Part shown: piece by piece, positions 1 through 6,838 of the stretch | Numbering within the stretch: position 1 is the stretch's first letter | How the letters are laid out: every line of letters begins with the position of its first letter | Assembly: GCA_903856995.1 (NCBI GenBank) | Contig: CAIODK010000268.1 | Location: 1-11,136, forward strand | Direction: 5' to 3' | Source: an uncultured Burkholderiales bacterium | Lineage (GTDB): Bacteria > Pseudomonadota > Gammaproteobacteria > Burkholderiales > Burkholderiaceae_C | Length of the DNA stretch: 11,136 nucleotides | Translations under genes and position numbers: made by a program | Notes under the pieces: generated by a model | What the model was told of the DNA's origin: nothing | Databases searched by the model: none | The model's input: the letters and a program-made list of their open reading frames with translations, nothing else

Positions 1-1122
1 GGTGTTCCCGCCGAAACCACGACGGGTGAGACCCGCGTGGCCGTCACGCCCGATACGGCTAAAAAGCTAATGTCGCAAGGCCATACCGTGCGCGTGCAAG
101 CGGGGGCAGGTGTTCGAGCCAGCGTCCCCGATGCTGCGTATGCGGCCGTAGGCGCTGAGGTGGTCGACGCGGCGGCGGCGTGGGGTTGTGATTTGGTGCT
201 CAAGGTGCGCGCACCCGAGGCTGCCGAGGCGGCCCATATCAAGTCTGGCAGCACCGTGGTCGGCATGCTCGAGCCCTTCCATGCACAAGGCCTGCAACGC
301 CTGGCGGATGCGGGCGCGACAGGTTTTGCCTTAGAGGCAGCACCCCGCACCACCCGAGCCCAGAGCATGGACGTGCTTTCGAGCCAAGCCAACATCGCGG
401 GCTACAAAGCGGTCATGCTGGCCGCAGACAAATACCAACGTTTCTTCCCCATGCTGATGACGGCGGCCGGTACGGTCAAAGCCGCGCGGGTGGTGATCTT
501 GGGCGTGGGCGTGGCGGGCTTGCAAGCCATCGCCACAGCCAAGCGTTTGGGCTCAGTGATTGAAGCCACCGATGTGCGCCCGAGCGTTAAAGAACAAGTC
601 GAATCATTGGGCGCGAAGTTCATCGACGTGCCGTTTGAGAGTCAAGAAGAAAAAGACGCGGCCGAAGGCGTGGGGGGCTACGCCCGCCCCATGCCGCAAA
701 GCTGGTTGGACCGCCAAAAGGTGGAGGTTGCCAAGCGCGTGGCGCAAGCCGACATCGTCATCACGACGGCGCTGATCCCGGGGCGCGCAGCGCCGGTGCT
801 GGTGAGCGAGGACATGGTCAAGGCGATGAAGCCGGGCGCGGTGATCATCGACATCGCGGCGGGCAAAGGGGCCGACGGCGTGGGCGGCAACTGCCCGCTG
901 ACCGAGGCGGGCCAGACGGTGGTCAAACACGGTGTGACGATTGTGGGCGAGACCAACTTGCCCGCGCTTGTCGCGGCGGACGCGAGCGCGCTGTATGCCC
1001 GCAACGTGCTGGACTTTTTGAAGCTGATCGTCAACAAAGACGGCGCGTTGCACATTGATCTCGAAGACGACATCGTGGCGGCGTGCTTGGTCACCCGCGA
1101 CGGTGCGGTTGTGAAGAAATAA
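1..1122 (+). CDS. pntAA: NAD(P) transhydrogenase subunit alpha part 1 (PntAA), 5' partial
   Basis: This is the NAD(H)-binding, cytoplasmic dI subunit of proton-translocating transhydrogenase, which passes hydride from NADH to NADP+ in the membrane complex with PntAB and PntB. The reading frame is open from base 1 and begins GVPAETTTGETRVAVTP, the conserved N-terminus of the family. The true start therefore lies a few codons upstream of the window, and the GTG at 37 is internal. A Rossmann nucleotide-binding motif GVGVAG is at bases 502-519, followed by the conserved ATDVRPSVKEQVESLGAKF stretch. The C-terminal part ends shortly after NVLDFLKLIV, so the membrane part is encoded separately, as in the three-gene type known from Rhodospirillum rubrum. 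The loop before GGNCPLTE reads AAGKGADGVGGN and is a few residues longer than in E. coli PntA. It ends 15 bases before pntAB, so co-transcription is very likely. Confidence 0.96.
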   Translation, partial: GVPAETTTGETRVAVTPDTAKKLMSQGHTVRVQAGAGVRASVPDAAYAAVGAEVVDAAAAWGCDLVLKVRAPEAAEAAHIKSGSTVVGMLEPFHAQGLQRLADAGATGFALEAAPRTTRAQSMDVLSSQANIAGYKAVMLAADKYQRFFPMLMTAAGTVKAARVVILGVGVAGLQAIATAKRLGSVIEATDVRPSVKEQVESLGAKFIDVPFESQEEKDAAEGVGGYARPMPQSWLDRQKVEVAKRVAQADIVITTALIPGRAAPVLVSEDMVKAMKPGAVIIDIAAGKGADGVGGNCPLTEAGQTVVKHGVTIVGETNLPALVAADASALYARNVLDFLKLIVNKDGALHIDLEDDIVAACLVTRDGAVVKK

Positions 1123-1137
1123 ACGAGGAATAAAAAC

Positions 1138-1464
1138 ATGGATGCAGTCTCCCCCACCCTCGTGAATTTGATTATTTTTGTGTTGGCCATCTACGTGGGG
1201 TACCACGTGGTGTGGACGGTCACGCCGGCCTTGCACACGCCGCTGATGGCGGTGACCAATGCCATCTCGGCGATCGTCATCGTGGGGGCCATGCTGGCCG
1301 CGGCGATGACCGAGACCACGCTCGGCAAGACCATGGGCGTGCTGGCGGTGGCGCTGGCGGCGGTCAATGTGTTTGGTGGCTTTATGGTCACCAAGCGCAT
1401 GTTGGAGATGTTCAGGAAAAAAGACAAGCCGGCTAAAACGGCAGTGACAGGGGGCCAGTCATGA
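1138..1464 (+). CDS. pntAB: NAD(P) transhydrogenase subunit alpha part 2 (PntAB)
   Basis: This 108-residue integral membrane protein is the small half of the dII proton channel. Three hydrophobic segments are visible at about residues 8-28, 35-57 and 62-84. The second contains HTPLMAVTNAISAI (33-46), a hallmark of the alpha-subunit membrane part. The tail (residues 92-108) is polar and lysine-rich, as expected for a cytoplasmic end. The ATG at 1138 has a GAGGA ribosome binding site at 1125-1129, eight bases upstream. The stop overlaps the pntB start as ATGA, indicating translational coupling. The length is normal for split PntAB proteins. Confidence 0.95.
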   Translation: MDAVSPTLVNLIIFVLAIYVGYHVVWTVTPALHTPLMAVTNAISAIVIVGAMLAAAMTETTLGKTMGVLAVALAAVNVFGGFMVTKRMLEMFRKKDKPAKTAVTGGQS

Positions 1465-2897
1465 GCATGGATTTTGTGTCGATGAATTTGGTCACCTTGA
1501 TGTATTTGGTGGCGAGTATTTGTTTTATTCAGGCCTTGAAGGGTTTGAGCCACCCGACCAGTTCGATTCGCGGCAACGTGTTTGGGATGACGGGGATGAC
1601 GATAGCGGTGGTGACGACGGCGGCGTTGATCGTGAAGTTGTCGGGTTCGGGGATGGGCATGAGCTGGGTGTTACTGGGCTTGGTGGTGGGAGGCGGAGCC
1701 GGCACGGTGATGGCGCAGCGCGTGGAGATGACCAAGATGCCGGAGCTGGTGGCGTTCATGCACAGCATGATTGGTTTGGCGGCGGTGTTCATCGGCGTGG
1801 CGGCGGTGGCTGAGCCTTGGGCGTTTGGCATTGCGGCGCAGGGCGTCCCTATCCCTGCGGGTAACCGTTTGGAGTTGTTCTTGGGGGCAGCGATTGGTGC
1901 GGTCACCTTCAGTGGTTCGGTGATTGCGTTTGGCAAGCTCTCGGGCAAATACAAGTTCCGTTTGTTCCAAGGCACGCCGGTGAGTTTTGCGGGCCAGCAC
2001 ATGCTCAACCTCGCGTTGGGCTTGGCCACGCTGGGGCTGGGTTTGCTATTTGTGATGACCGAAGACTGGACAGCCTTCTTTGCGATGCTGGCCTTGGCGT
2101 TTGTCATGGGTGTGCTGATCATCATCCCGATTGGGGGCGCAGACATGCCGGTGGTGGTGTCCATGCTCAACAGCTATTCGGGTTGGGCGGCAGCGGGCAT
2201 CGGGTTTAGCTTGAACAACAGCATGTTGATCATTGCGGGCAGCTTGGTGGGTAGCTCGGGCGCGATTTTGAGCTACATCATGTGCAAGGCGATGAACCGG
2301 TCGTTCTTCAGCGTGATCTTGGGCGGCTTTGGTGCGGAGCCCGTCACGGTAGTGGCCGGCGCGCAAGAGCAACGCCCCGTCAAGAGCGGCAGTGCCGATG
2401 ATGCGGCGTACATCTTGGCCAATGCAGAGACGGTGGTGATCGTGCCTGGTTACGGTCTAGCGGTGGCGCGTGCGCAGCATGCGGTGAACGAATTGGCGGA
2501 GAAGTTGATGCACAAGGGGATCAGCGTGAAGTACGCGATTCACCCAGTGGCGGGGCGTATGCCTGGGCACATGAATGTGTTGCTAGCGGAGGCGGAGGTG
2601 CCGTACGACCAAGTGTTTGAGATGGAAGACATCAACGGCGAGTTTGCGCAAGCGGATGTGGCGATTATTTTGGGTGCCAACGATGTGGTGAACCCGGCTG
2701 CGTTGGAGAAGGGCAGTTCGATCTACGGGATGCCGATTCTGGAGGCGTACAAGGCCAAGACGGTGATTGTGAACAAGCGCTCGATGGCGTCGGGGTACGC
2801 GGGCTTAGACAATGAATTGTTCTACATGGACAAGACCATGATGGTGTTTGGAGACGCCAAGAAGGTGGTTGAGGACATGGTGAAAGCGATCGAATGA
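1461..2897 (+). CDS. pntB: NAD(P) transhydrogenase subunit beta (PntB)
   Basis: PntB carries most of the dII membrane channel and the NADP(H)-binding dIII domain. Residues 1 to about 275 are a series of hydrophobic helices. They include PELVAFMHSMIGLAAV (94-109), whose His101 matches the family histidine implicated in proton transfer (E. coli betaHis91 by context), and GGADMPVVVSMLNSYSGWAA (225-244). The dIII domain follows, with VPGYGLAVARAQHAV at 328-342, HPVAGRMPGHMNVLLAEA at 361-378, GANDVVNPAA at 405-414 and VNKRSMASGYAGLDN at 437-451, the region that contacts the NADP 2'-phosphate in this family. The 478-residue length is typical. It overlaps pntAB by four bases, with a G-rich site (AGGGGG, 1449-1454) six bases before the ATG. 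It is the last gene of the operon and meets a convergent gene six bases on. Confidence 0.97.
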   Translation: MSMDFVSMNLVTLMYLVASICFIQALKGLSHPTSSIRGNVFGMTGMTIAVVTTAALIVKLSGSGMGMSWVLLGLVVGGGAGTVMAQRVEMTKMPELVAFMHSMIGLAAVFIGVAAVAEPWAFGIAAQGVPIPAGNRLELFLGAAIGAVTFSGSVIAFGKLSGKYKFRLFQGTPVSFAGQHMLNLALGLATLGLGLLFVMTEDWTAFFAMLALAFVMGVLIIIPIGGADMPVVVSMLNSYSGWAAAGIGFSLNNSMLIIAGSLVGSSGAILSYIMCKAMNRSFFSVILGGFGAEPVTVVAGAQEQRPVKSGSADDAAYILANAETVVIVPGYGLAVARAQHAVNELAEKLMHKGISVKYAIHPVAGRMPGHMNVLLAEAEVPYDQVFEMEDINGEFAQADVAIILGANDVVNPAALEKGSSIYGMPILEAYKAKTVIVNKRSMASGYAGLDNELFYMDKTMMVFGDAKKVVEDMVKAIE

Positions 2898-2903
2898 ACG
2901 TCA

Positions 2904-3680
2904 TCAGTCCAAATCAAAGTTCACGCCCACTTTGAGGATCCACCGGTCGACGCTGCCACCCGCAGGATGAATGGGCTTGCCCAAGCCGAGGTTCAAGCGG
3001 CTGGCGGCTAGTTTTTCGTCCCAGACCAAGTAGAGCGATTCATCGCGCTGGCGTTGCGCAAGCACGGCAGACAAAGCCCCCCAACTGCTGAAATACTCCA
3101 GCCCCAATTGGGTCGTGCTGTTCAACGCATTTGCGATCTTTGCCGAGGGTTGAAATTGCGTTCGGGTGTTTGGCCCGCTCAACGCAATCTCCACAGACGG
3201 GTTCACTGTGGCGTGCCATGTTGACCATCGGTAGCCCAAGATCGGGTTGATGCCCATGCTGTTGCCGCCTTGCGTTTCGTAGGGTGTCGATGTGTAGCCG
3301 ATGTCGCCACGAACGCCCCAGTACCAACCATGATCTTGGCTGTGCGGAGCCACGTACTGCACCTCCGCTTTGAGCCCTTCTACTTTTGTGCGACCTTGTA
3401 GGTGCGAGGTCGGGAGCTCTAGCCCGATCGCCCACCCGTTTCCCAGCCCGTACCCGTATTCGACCAGCGTTTGCAACACCCTGCCATTGGGTCCTGTGAG
3501 GCTGGGCTTTGGCTGTGAGACGCTCATGATTAGCTCGATTTCGGAATCCTGTGCATGGGGGATGTCATCCGAATAGACGCGGAGCTCGTAAGACGCTGCA
3601 AAAGCGGTCGTCGAACCGAAGAGCCACAGCAGCCAGCAGAGGGTCGAACCGAGCGCGTAACGAAGGATCTTGGTGTGCAT
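2904..3680 (-). CDS. secreted protein of unknown function, probable outer-membrane beta-barrel
   Basis: I do not recognise a named family. From the ATG at 3680 the product has 258 residues. It opens with a clear Sec signal peptide: a positive start MHTKILR, a hydrophobic core LCWLLWLF at about 14-21, and a likely cleavage after TTAFA (residue 28). The mature part lacks long hydrophobic helices and is rich in alternating aromatic or polar short strands, such as YELRVYS, GWYWGVRGDIGYTS, HATVNPSVEIAL, TQLGLEYFSSWG and LYLVWDEKL. It ends in a strand-like WILKVGVNFDLD. That pattern suggests an outer-membrane barrel, but this is inference. A longer version from a TTG at 3713 is possible, but it would put 11 residues before the signal peptide and has no ribosome site. 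The gene stands alone on the minus strand between the pnt operon and gph, so context gives no functional hint. Confidence 0.72.
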   Translation of the reverse strand: MHTKILRYALGSTLCWLLWLFGSTTAFAASYELRVYSDDIPHAQDSEIELIMSVSQPKPSLTGPNGRVLQTLVEYGYGLGNGWAIGLELPTSHLQGRTKVEGLKAEVQYVAPHSQDHGWYWGVRGDIGYTSTPYETQGGNSMGINPILGYRWSTWHATVNPSVEIALSGPNTRTQFQPSAKIANALNSTTQLGLEYFSSWGALSAVLAQRQRDESLYLVWDEKLAASRLNLGLGKPIHPAGGSVDRWILKVGVNFDLD

Positions 3681-3789
3681 GTCAAACGGCGCAAATGGGG
3701 CAGATCGTGTCAAGACGGAGCTTGTATTTTGATGAGTTTTAGGGCGATAAACTGCACTATCTAAAAATACGTTGCGTTGACCGCGTTAC

Positions 3790-4521
3790 ATGCCATTTAT
3801 GTCTTTTCGCCACTCTGAACTGCAAGCCGCCATCGTCGATCTGGACGGCACGATGATCGACACCTTGGGTGACTTTGAGGTGGCTCTCAACCGCACCCTT
3901 GCCGACTTGGATTTGCCGCACGTTACCCGCGCTTTGGTGGGGCGCATGGTGGGCAAAGGCTCGGAACATTTGATCCGTTCGGTGTTGGCGCACCAGCTTG
4001 CGTTGCCAGAGGTGAAGGGCCTTGCCAATGTCTGCGATGTCCGAAGCGTGGATGCTTTGTATGAACCCGCTTGGCTGCGTTACCAGCATCACTACCTCAC
4101 GATCAATGGTGAGTTTGCCGTGGTGTACCCCGGTGTGATTGAGGGTTTGCAGCAGTTGCGCGATGCGGGCTTGCGCCTCGCCTGTTTGACCAACAAACCG
4201 CTGTCGTTTGCCAAGCCCTTGTTGCATGCCAAGGGTTTGGAGGGTTTCTTTGCCCACGTGTTTGGGGGCGACAGCTTTGAGCGTAAAAAGCCAGACCCAT
4301 TGCCATTGTTCAAAACCTGCGAGGCGTTGGGCACGTTGCCCGCGCACACCTTGATGGTGGGGGACTCCAGCAACGATGCCCAGGCGGCACGTGCGGCGGG
4401 CTGCCCCGTGGTGTTGGTGCGGTATGGCTACAACCACGGCGAGTCGGTGGACGGCGTGGACGCCGATGCCCATGTGGACGTCTTGACCGAGATCCAGCAA
4501 GCGTTGGCGGGTGTCGCCTGA
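3790..4521 (+). CDS. gph: phosphoglycolate phosphatase, HAD superfamily
   Basis: Gph hydrolyses 2-phosphoglycolate, a toxic product of oxidative DNA repair and of RuBisCO oxygenation, to glycolate. All four HAD motifs are present in this 243-residue protein. Motif I is VDLDGTMIDT, with nucleophile Asp17 and acid/base Asp19. Motif II is at CLTNKP (Thr134), motif III at RKKPDP (Lys166/167) and motif IV at VGDSSNDAQAA (Asp192, Asp196). Residues 25 to about 95 form the helical cap expected of the Gph group. Starts at 3790 and 3799 (Met4) are both plausible, since neither has a clear Shine-Dalgarno. A weak promoter candidate lies upstream (TTGTAT 3722-3727, 18 bases, GATAAA 3746-3751). Gph next to trpE is a common order in betaproteobacteria. 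Another HAD phosphatase specificity cannot be excluded from sequence alone. Confidence 0.87.
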   Translation: MPFMSFRHSELQAAIVDLDGTMIDTLGDFEVALNRTLADLDLPHVTRALVGRMVGKGSEHLIRSVLAHQLALPEVKGLANVCDVRSVDALYEPAWLRYQHHYLTINGEFAVVYPGVIEGLQQLRDAGLRLACLTNKPLSFAKPLLHAKGLEGFFAHVFGGDSFERKKPDPLPLFKTCEALGTLPAHTLMVGDSSNDAQAARAAGCPVVLVRYGYNHGESVDGVDADAHVDVLTEIQQALAGVA

Positions 4522-4526
4522 GCCTT

Positions 4527-4535
4527 TGTTAAACT
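4527..4535 (+). promoter_or_regulatory. putative trp operon promoter, extended -10
   Basis: The sequence TGTTAAACT matches an extended -10 element (TGn followed by TAAACT at 4530-4535). It starts six bases after the gph stop. No good -35 hexamer exists at normal distance; TTGGCG at 4504-4509 would need a 20-base spacer. The predicted start of transcription, about seven bases after the hexamer, is 4541-4543, right at the ATG of the leader ORF. Assignment is by motif only. Confidence 0.5.
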
Positions 4536-4542
4536 GAGTCCC

Positions 4543-4626
4543 ATGTTCATTCACCGCAGCACTGTCACAGGTTGTCACGACCGGGGAGCCTGGCCCTGGC
4601 GTACGCCATGTTCTGCGCTCGTTTAA
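4543..4626 (+). CDS. trpL: putative trp operon leader peptide (TrpL)
   Basis: This 27-codon ORF lies between gph and trpE. It starts MFIHRSTVTGC and contains GAWPWRTP, so two Trp codons (4591-4593 and 4597-4599) are separated by a single Pro codon. It ends CSALV with TAA at 4624-4626. Trp is rare, and two residues in a 27-residue ORF just ahead of trpE is what attenuation leader peptides look like. No Shine-Dalgarno precedes the ATG, and the extended -10 only seven bases upstream predicts transcription starting at or next to the ATG, so it may be read as a leaderless message. That arrangement is described for trpL of Sinorhizobium meliloti. The second Trp codon lies in a palindrome (4597-4608) that can fold. 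The role is inferred from position and Trp content; conservation was not tested. Confidence 0.62.
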   Translation: MFIHRSTVTGCHDRGAWPWRTPCSALV

Positions 4627-4728
4627 AGCACCGCGCCTTGTGTCGCTAAGGCCGTGCCCGCGCTGATGCACTGTTGCTGCTCAGCACTTGTCCGAATGAA
4701 CGCCCCAAGACTGATGGGGCAGAGCTGT

Positions 4729-4733
4729 GGAGG
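4729..4733 (+). promoter_or_regulatory. trpE ribosome binding site
   Basis: GGAGG lies six bases before the ATG at 4740 and decides this start over in-frame upstream codons such as the TTG at 4674. The overlapping AGGCTC (4731-4736) is exactly complementary to GAGCCT (4586-4591), which overlaps the first Trp codon of the leader ORF. GAGC (4722-4725) can also pair with GCTC (4733-4736), placing the site in a small loop. Confidence 0.8.
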
Positions 4734-4739
4734 CTCACG

Positions 4740-6263
4740 ATGACTGAAACCGAATTCAAACAATTGGCCCTAGAGGGCTATAACCGCATCCCGTTGGTGG
4801 CTGAGGCTTTTGCCGACCTTGAAACACCGCTGTCGCTGTACCTGAAGTTGGCGCATGTGGAGCACAAGGGCGAGCGCAGTTTTTTGCTGGAGTCTGTGGT
4901 GGGGGGCGAACGCTTTGGGCGCTACAGTTTCATTGGGTTGCCTGCGCGTACGCTGTTACGCGCGAGTGGTTTTGGCGATGATCCCAAAACTGGTGCCAAG
5001 ACCGAGGTGGTGACAGATGGTGTGGTGGTCGAAACCCACGTCGGTAACCCACTCGACTTTGTGGGTGACTACCAAAAGCGTTTCAAGGTGGCTTTGCGAG
5101 AAGGGTTGCCGCGTTTTTGCGGTGGCTTGGCGGGCTACTTTGGCTACGACACGGTGCGCCACATCGAAAAGAAATTGATCCACTCGTGCCCACCGGACGA
5201 CTTGGGCATGCCCGACATCTTGCTGCTGCAAACCGAAGAGTTGGCGGTGATTGATAACCTGTCGGGCAAGCTCTCGCTCATCGTGTACGCCGACCCTGCG
5301 CAGCCCGATGCCTATGCCAAAGCGCAAGCGCGTTTGGCGGAGTTGAAGCAGCGTCTGAAAGCGCCGGCACAAGCACCCGCGATCACCCCTTGTGCCAGCC
5401 ACCCCGCTGAGCGCAGCTTTGCGAAAGACGACTATTTGGCCGCCGTGTTACGCGCCAAAGAGCTGATAGCTGCGGGCGACTTCATGCAAGTGCAAGTGGG
5501 CCAACGCATCCACAAGAAGTTCACGGCCAGCCCGCTGTCGTTGTACCGTGCGCTGCGTTCGTTGAACCCCAGTCCGTATATGTATTACTACAACCTCGGC
5601 GACGCCCACGTGGTGGGTGCTTCGCCCGAGATTTTGGTGCGCCAAGAGTCCACGCCTGAGGGTCAAAAGATCACCATTCGGCCGCTGGCGGGCACCCGTC
5701 CACGCGGCGCGACGCCTGAGGCGGACAAGGCGGCAGAGATCGAGCTGATCAACGACCCCAAAGAGCGCGCAGAGCACGTCATGTTGATTGACCTCGCCCG
5801 TAACGACATCGGCCGCATTGCCAAAACCGGCAGTGTCAAAGTGACTGAGGCGTTTGTGGTGGAGCGTTACAGCCATGTGATGCATATCGTGAGCAACGTC
5901 GAAGGCTTGTTGTTGGACGGACCAGATGGCAAACCGCTCACCAGTATGGATGTGCTCAAAGCCACGTTCCCCGCGGGCACGCTGACCGGCGCTCCCAAGG
6001 TGCATGCGATGGAGTTGATTGACCAGCTCGAACCCACCAAGCGCGGCCTGTACGGCGGCGCATGTGGCTACCTCAGCTTTGCGGGCGACATGGACGTGGC
6101 GATTGCCATTCGCACCGGCATCATCAAAAACGACACGCTCTATGTGCAAGCCGCCGCAGGGGTGGTGGCTGACTCGGTGCCCGAGTTGGAGTGGAGAGAA
6201 ACCGAGCACAAGGCGCGCGCGTTGTTGCGTGCCAGCGAGCTGGTTGAGGAGGGTTTGGAATGA
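4740..6263 (+). CDS. trpE: anthranilate synthase component I (TrpE)
   Basis: TrpE converts chorismate to anthranilate, using ammonia delivered by TrpG, in the first committed step of tryptophan synthesis. The 507-residue protein has the N-terminal Trp-binding domain with FLLESVVGGERFGRYSF (48-64), whose LLES element is part of the feedback-inhibition site in the family. The C-terminal chorismate-binding domain runs from about residue 230. It shows FMQVQVGQRI (248-257), IRPLAGTRPRG (313-323), EHVMLIDLARNDIGRI (345-360), FPAGTLTGAPK (410-420) and VQAAAGVVADSVPELEW (469-485). Length is close to that of E. coli TrpE (520). The start has a strong GGAGG site. The stop overlaps trpG as ATGA, fitting equal synthesis of the two subunits. 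Besides enzyme feedback, it is probably controlled through the Trp-rich leader upstream. Confidence 0.97.
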   Translation: MTETEFKQLALEGYNRIPLVAEAFADLETPLSLYLKLAHVEHKGERSFLLESVVGGERFGRYSFIGLPARTLLRASGFGDDPKTGAKTEVVTDGVVVETHVGNPLDFVGDYQKRFKVALREGLPRFCGGLAGYFGYDTVRHIEKKLIHSCPPDDLGMPDILLLQTEELAVIDNLSGKLSLIVYADPAQPDAYAKAQARLAELKQRLKAPAQAPAITPCASHPAERSFAKDDYLAAVLRAKELIAAGDFMQVQVGQRIHKKFTASPLSLYRALRSLNPSPYMYYYNLGDAHVVGASPEILVRQESTPEGQKITIRPLAGTRPRGATPEADKAAEIELINDPKERAEHVMLIDLARNDIGRIAKTGSVKVTEAFVVERYSHVMHIVSNVEGLLLDGPDGKPLTSMDVLKATFPAGTLTGAPKVHAMELIDQLEPTKRGLYGGACGYLSFAGDMDVAIAIRTGIIKNDTLYVQAAAGVVADSVPELEWRETEHKARALLRASELVEEGLE

Positions 6264-6829
6264 AGAAGCTCAAACTCCTCATGGTGGACAACTACGACAG
6301 CTTCACTTTCAACATCGTGCAGTACTTTGGCGAGTTGGGGGCGGAGGTCGAGGTGTTTCGCAACGACGAAATCACCCTCGAAGGCATCGCCGCACGCCAG
6401 CCCGACCGCTTGGTGATTTCACCTGGCCCGTGCTCCCCTGCCGAGGCGGGGATTTCAGTGGCGGCAATTCAGCACTTTGCGGGCAAGTTGCCCATTCTGG
6501 GTGTGTGCTTGGGCCATCAAAGCATTGGCGCAGCGTTTGGCGGCAAGATTGTTCGTGCACAAGAGTTGATGCACGGCAAAACCAGCGTCATCACCACCAC
6601 GCAAGAGGGTGTGTTTGCAGGTTTGCCTCAGAAATTCACGGTGAACCGTTATCACTCGTTGGCGATTGAGCGTGCGTCTTGCCCGTCGTGTCTCAAGGTC
6701 ACGGCTTGGACGGACGACGGCGAGATCATGGGCGTTCGTCACACCGAGCTGGATATTCAAGGCGTGCAGTTCCATCCCGAGTCCATCCTCACTGAGCATG
6801 GCCATGCCATGTTGAAAAACTTTTTGTAA
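6260..6829 (+). CDS. trpG: anthranilate synthase component II, glutamine amidotransferase (TrpG)
   Basis: TrpG hydrolyses glutamine and channels ammonia to TrpE. This is a class I amidotransferase of 189 residues, a normal length for a stand-alone TrpG not fused to TrpD. It shows VDNYDSFTFNIVQYFGELG (9-27), the oxyanion-loop region ISPGPCSPAEAGIS (53-66), the nucleophile elbow ILGVCLGHQSIG with Cys83 (79-90), and VQFHPESILTEHG (169-181) with catalytic His172 and Glu174. A purine-rich site GAGGAGGG (6246-6253) inside the trpE end precedes the ATG by six bases, and start and stop overlap by four bases. In some bacteria the same subunit also serves aminodeoxychorismate synthase (PabA). The location after trpE makes TrpG the natural name, but dual use cannot be ruled out. 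Confidence 0.96.
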   Translation: MKKLKLLMVDNYDSFTFNIVQYFGELGAEVEVFRNDEITLEGIAARQPDRLVISPGPCSPAEAGISVAAIQHFAGKLPILGVCLGHQSIGAAFGGKIVRAQELMHGKTSVITTTQEGVFAGLPQKFTVNRYHSLAIERASCPSCLKVTAWTDDGEIMGVRHTELDIQGVQFHPESILTEHGHAMLKNFL

Positions 6830-6838
6830 AGGCCGCTC

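Larger units (their letters stand above)
4543..4739 (+). promoter_or_regulatory. trp leader RNA region with mutually positioned hairpins
   Basis: The roughly 200-base leader between the predicted transcription start and trpE has several possible stems. These are the palindrome TGGCGTACGCCA at 4597-4608, inside GAGC/GCTC arms at 4586-4589 and 4617-4620. Next are GCCTT/AAGGC (4635-4639 with 4648-4652), extended by GCAC/GTGC (4628-4631 with 4654-4657), and GCTGA/TCAGC (4662-4666 with 4681-4685). The last is a perfect six-pair GCCCCA/TGGGGC stem (4702-4707 with 4715-4720). No stem is followed by a run of T, so no intrinsic terminator is visible. The last stem ends eight bases before the trpE ribosome site, so control of translation start or of Rho access is more plausible than a classical attenuator. 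Folding energies were not computed. Confidence 0.45.

Noticed and set aside
604..1236. A 210-codon minus-strand frame opposite pntAA
   Set aside because: Composition is biased (Arg/His-rich) and it mirrors the codons of pntAA; there is no ribosome site or domain.
3551..3764. Two small plus-strand frames of 63 and 69 codons
   Set aside because: They overlap the signal-peptide end of the minus-strand gene, have Arg-rich unfamiliar products and no ribosome site.
3681..3789. Divergent promoter pair between the barrel-like gene and gph
   Set aside because: TTGACA occurs on the minus strand at 3713-3708, but a -10 at proper spacing is missing and the start would fall inside the gene. Only a weak plus-strand candidate remains, noted under gph.
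4702..4720. Intrinsic terminator before trpE
   Set aside because: The stem GCCCCA/TGGGGC is good, but the bases after it are AGAGCTGTGG, with no T tract.
4674..4739. In-frame 5' extension of trpE by 22 codons
   Set aside because: It starts with TTG, has no ribosome site and overlaps the leader hairpins, whereas ATG 4740 has GGAGG six bases upstream and the conserved N-terminus.
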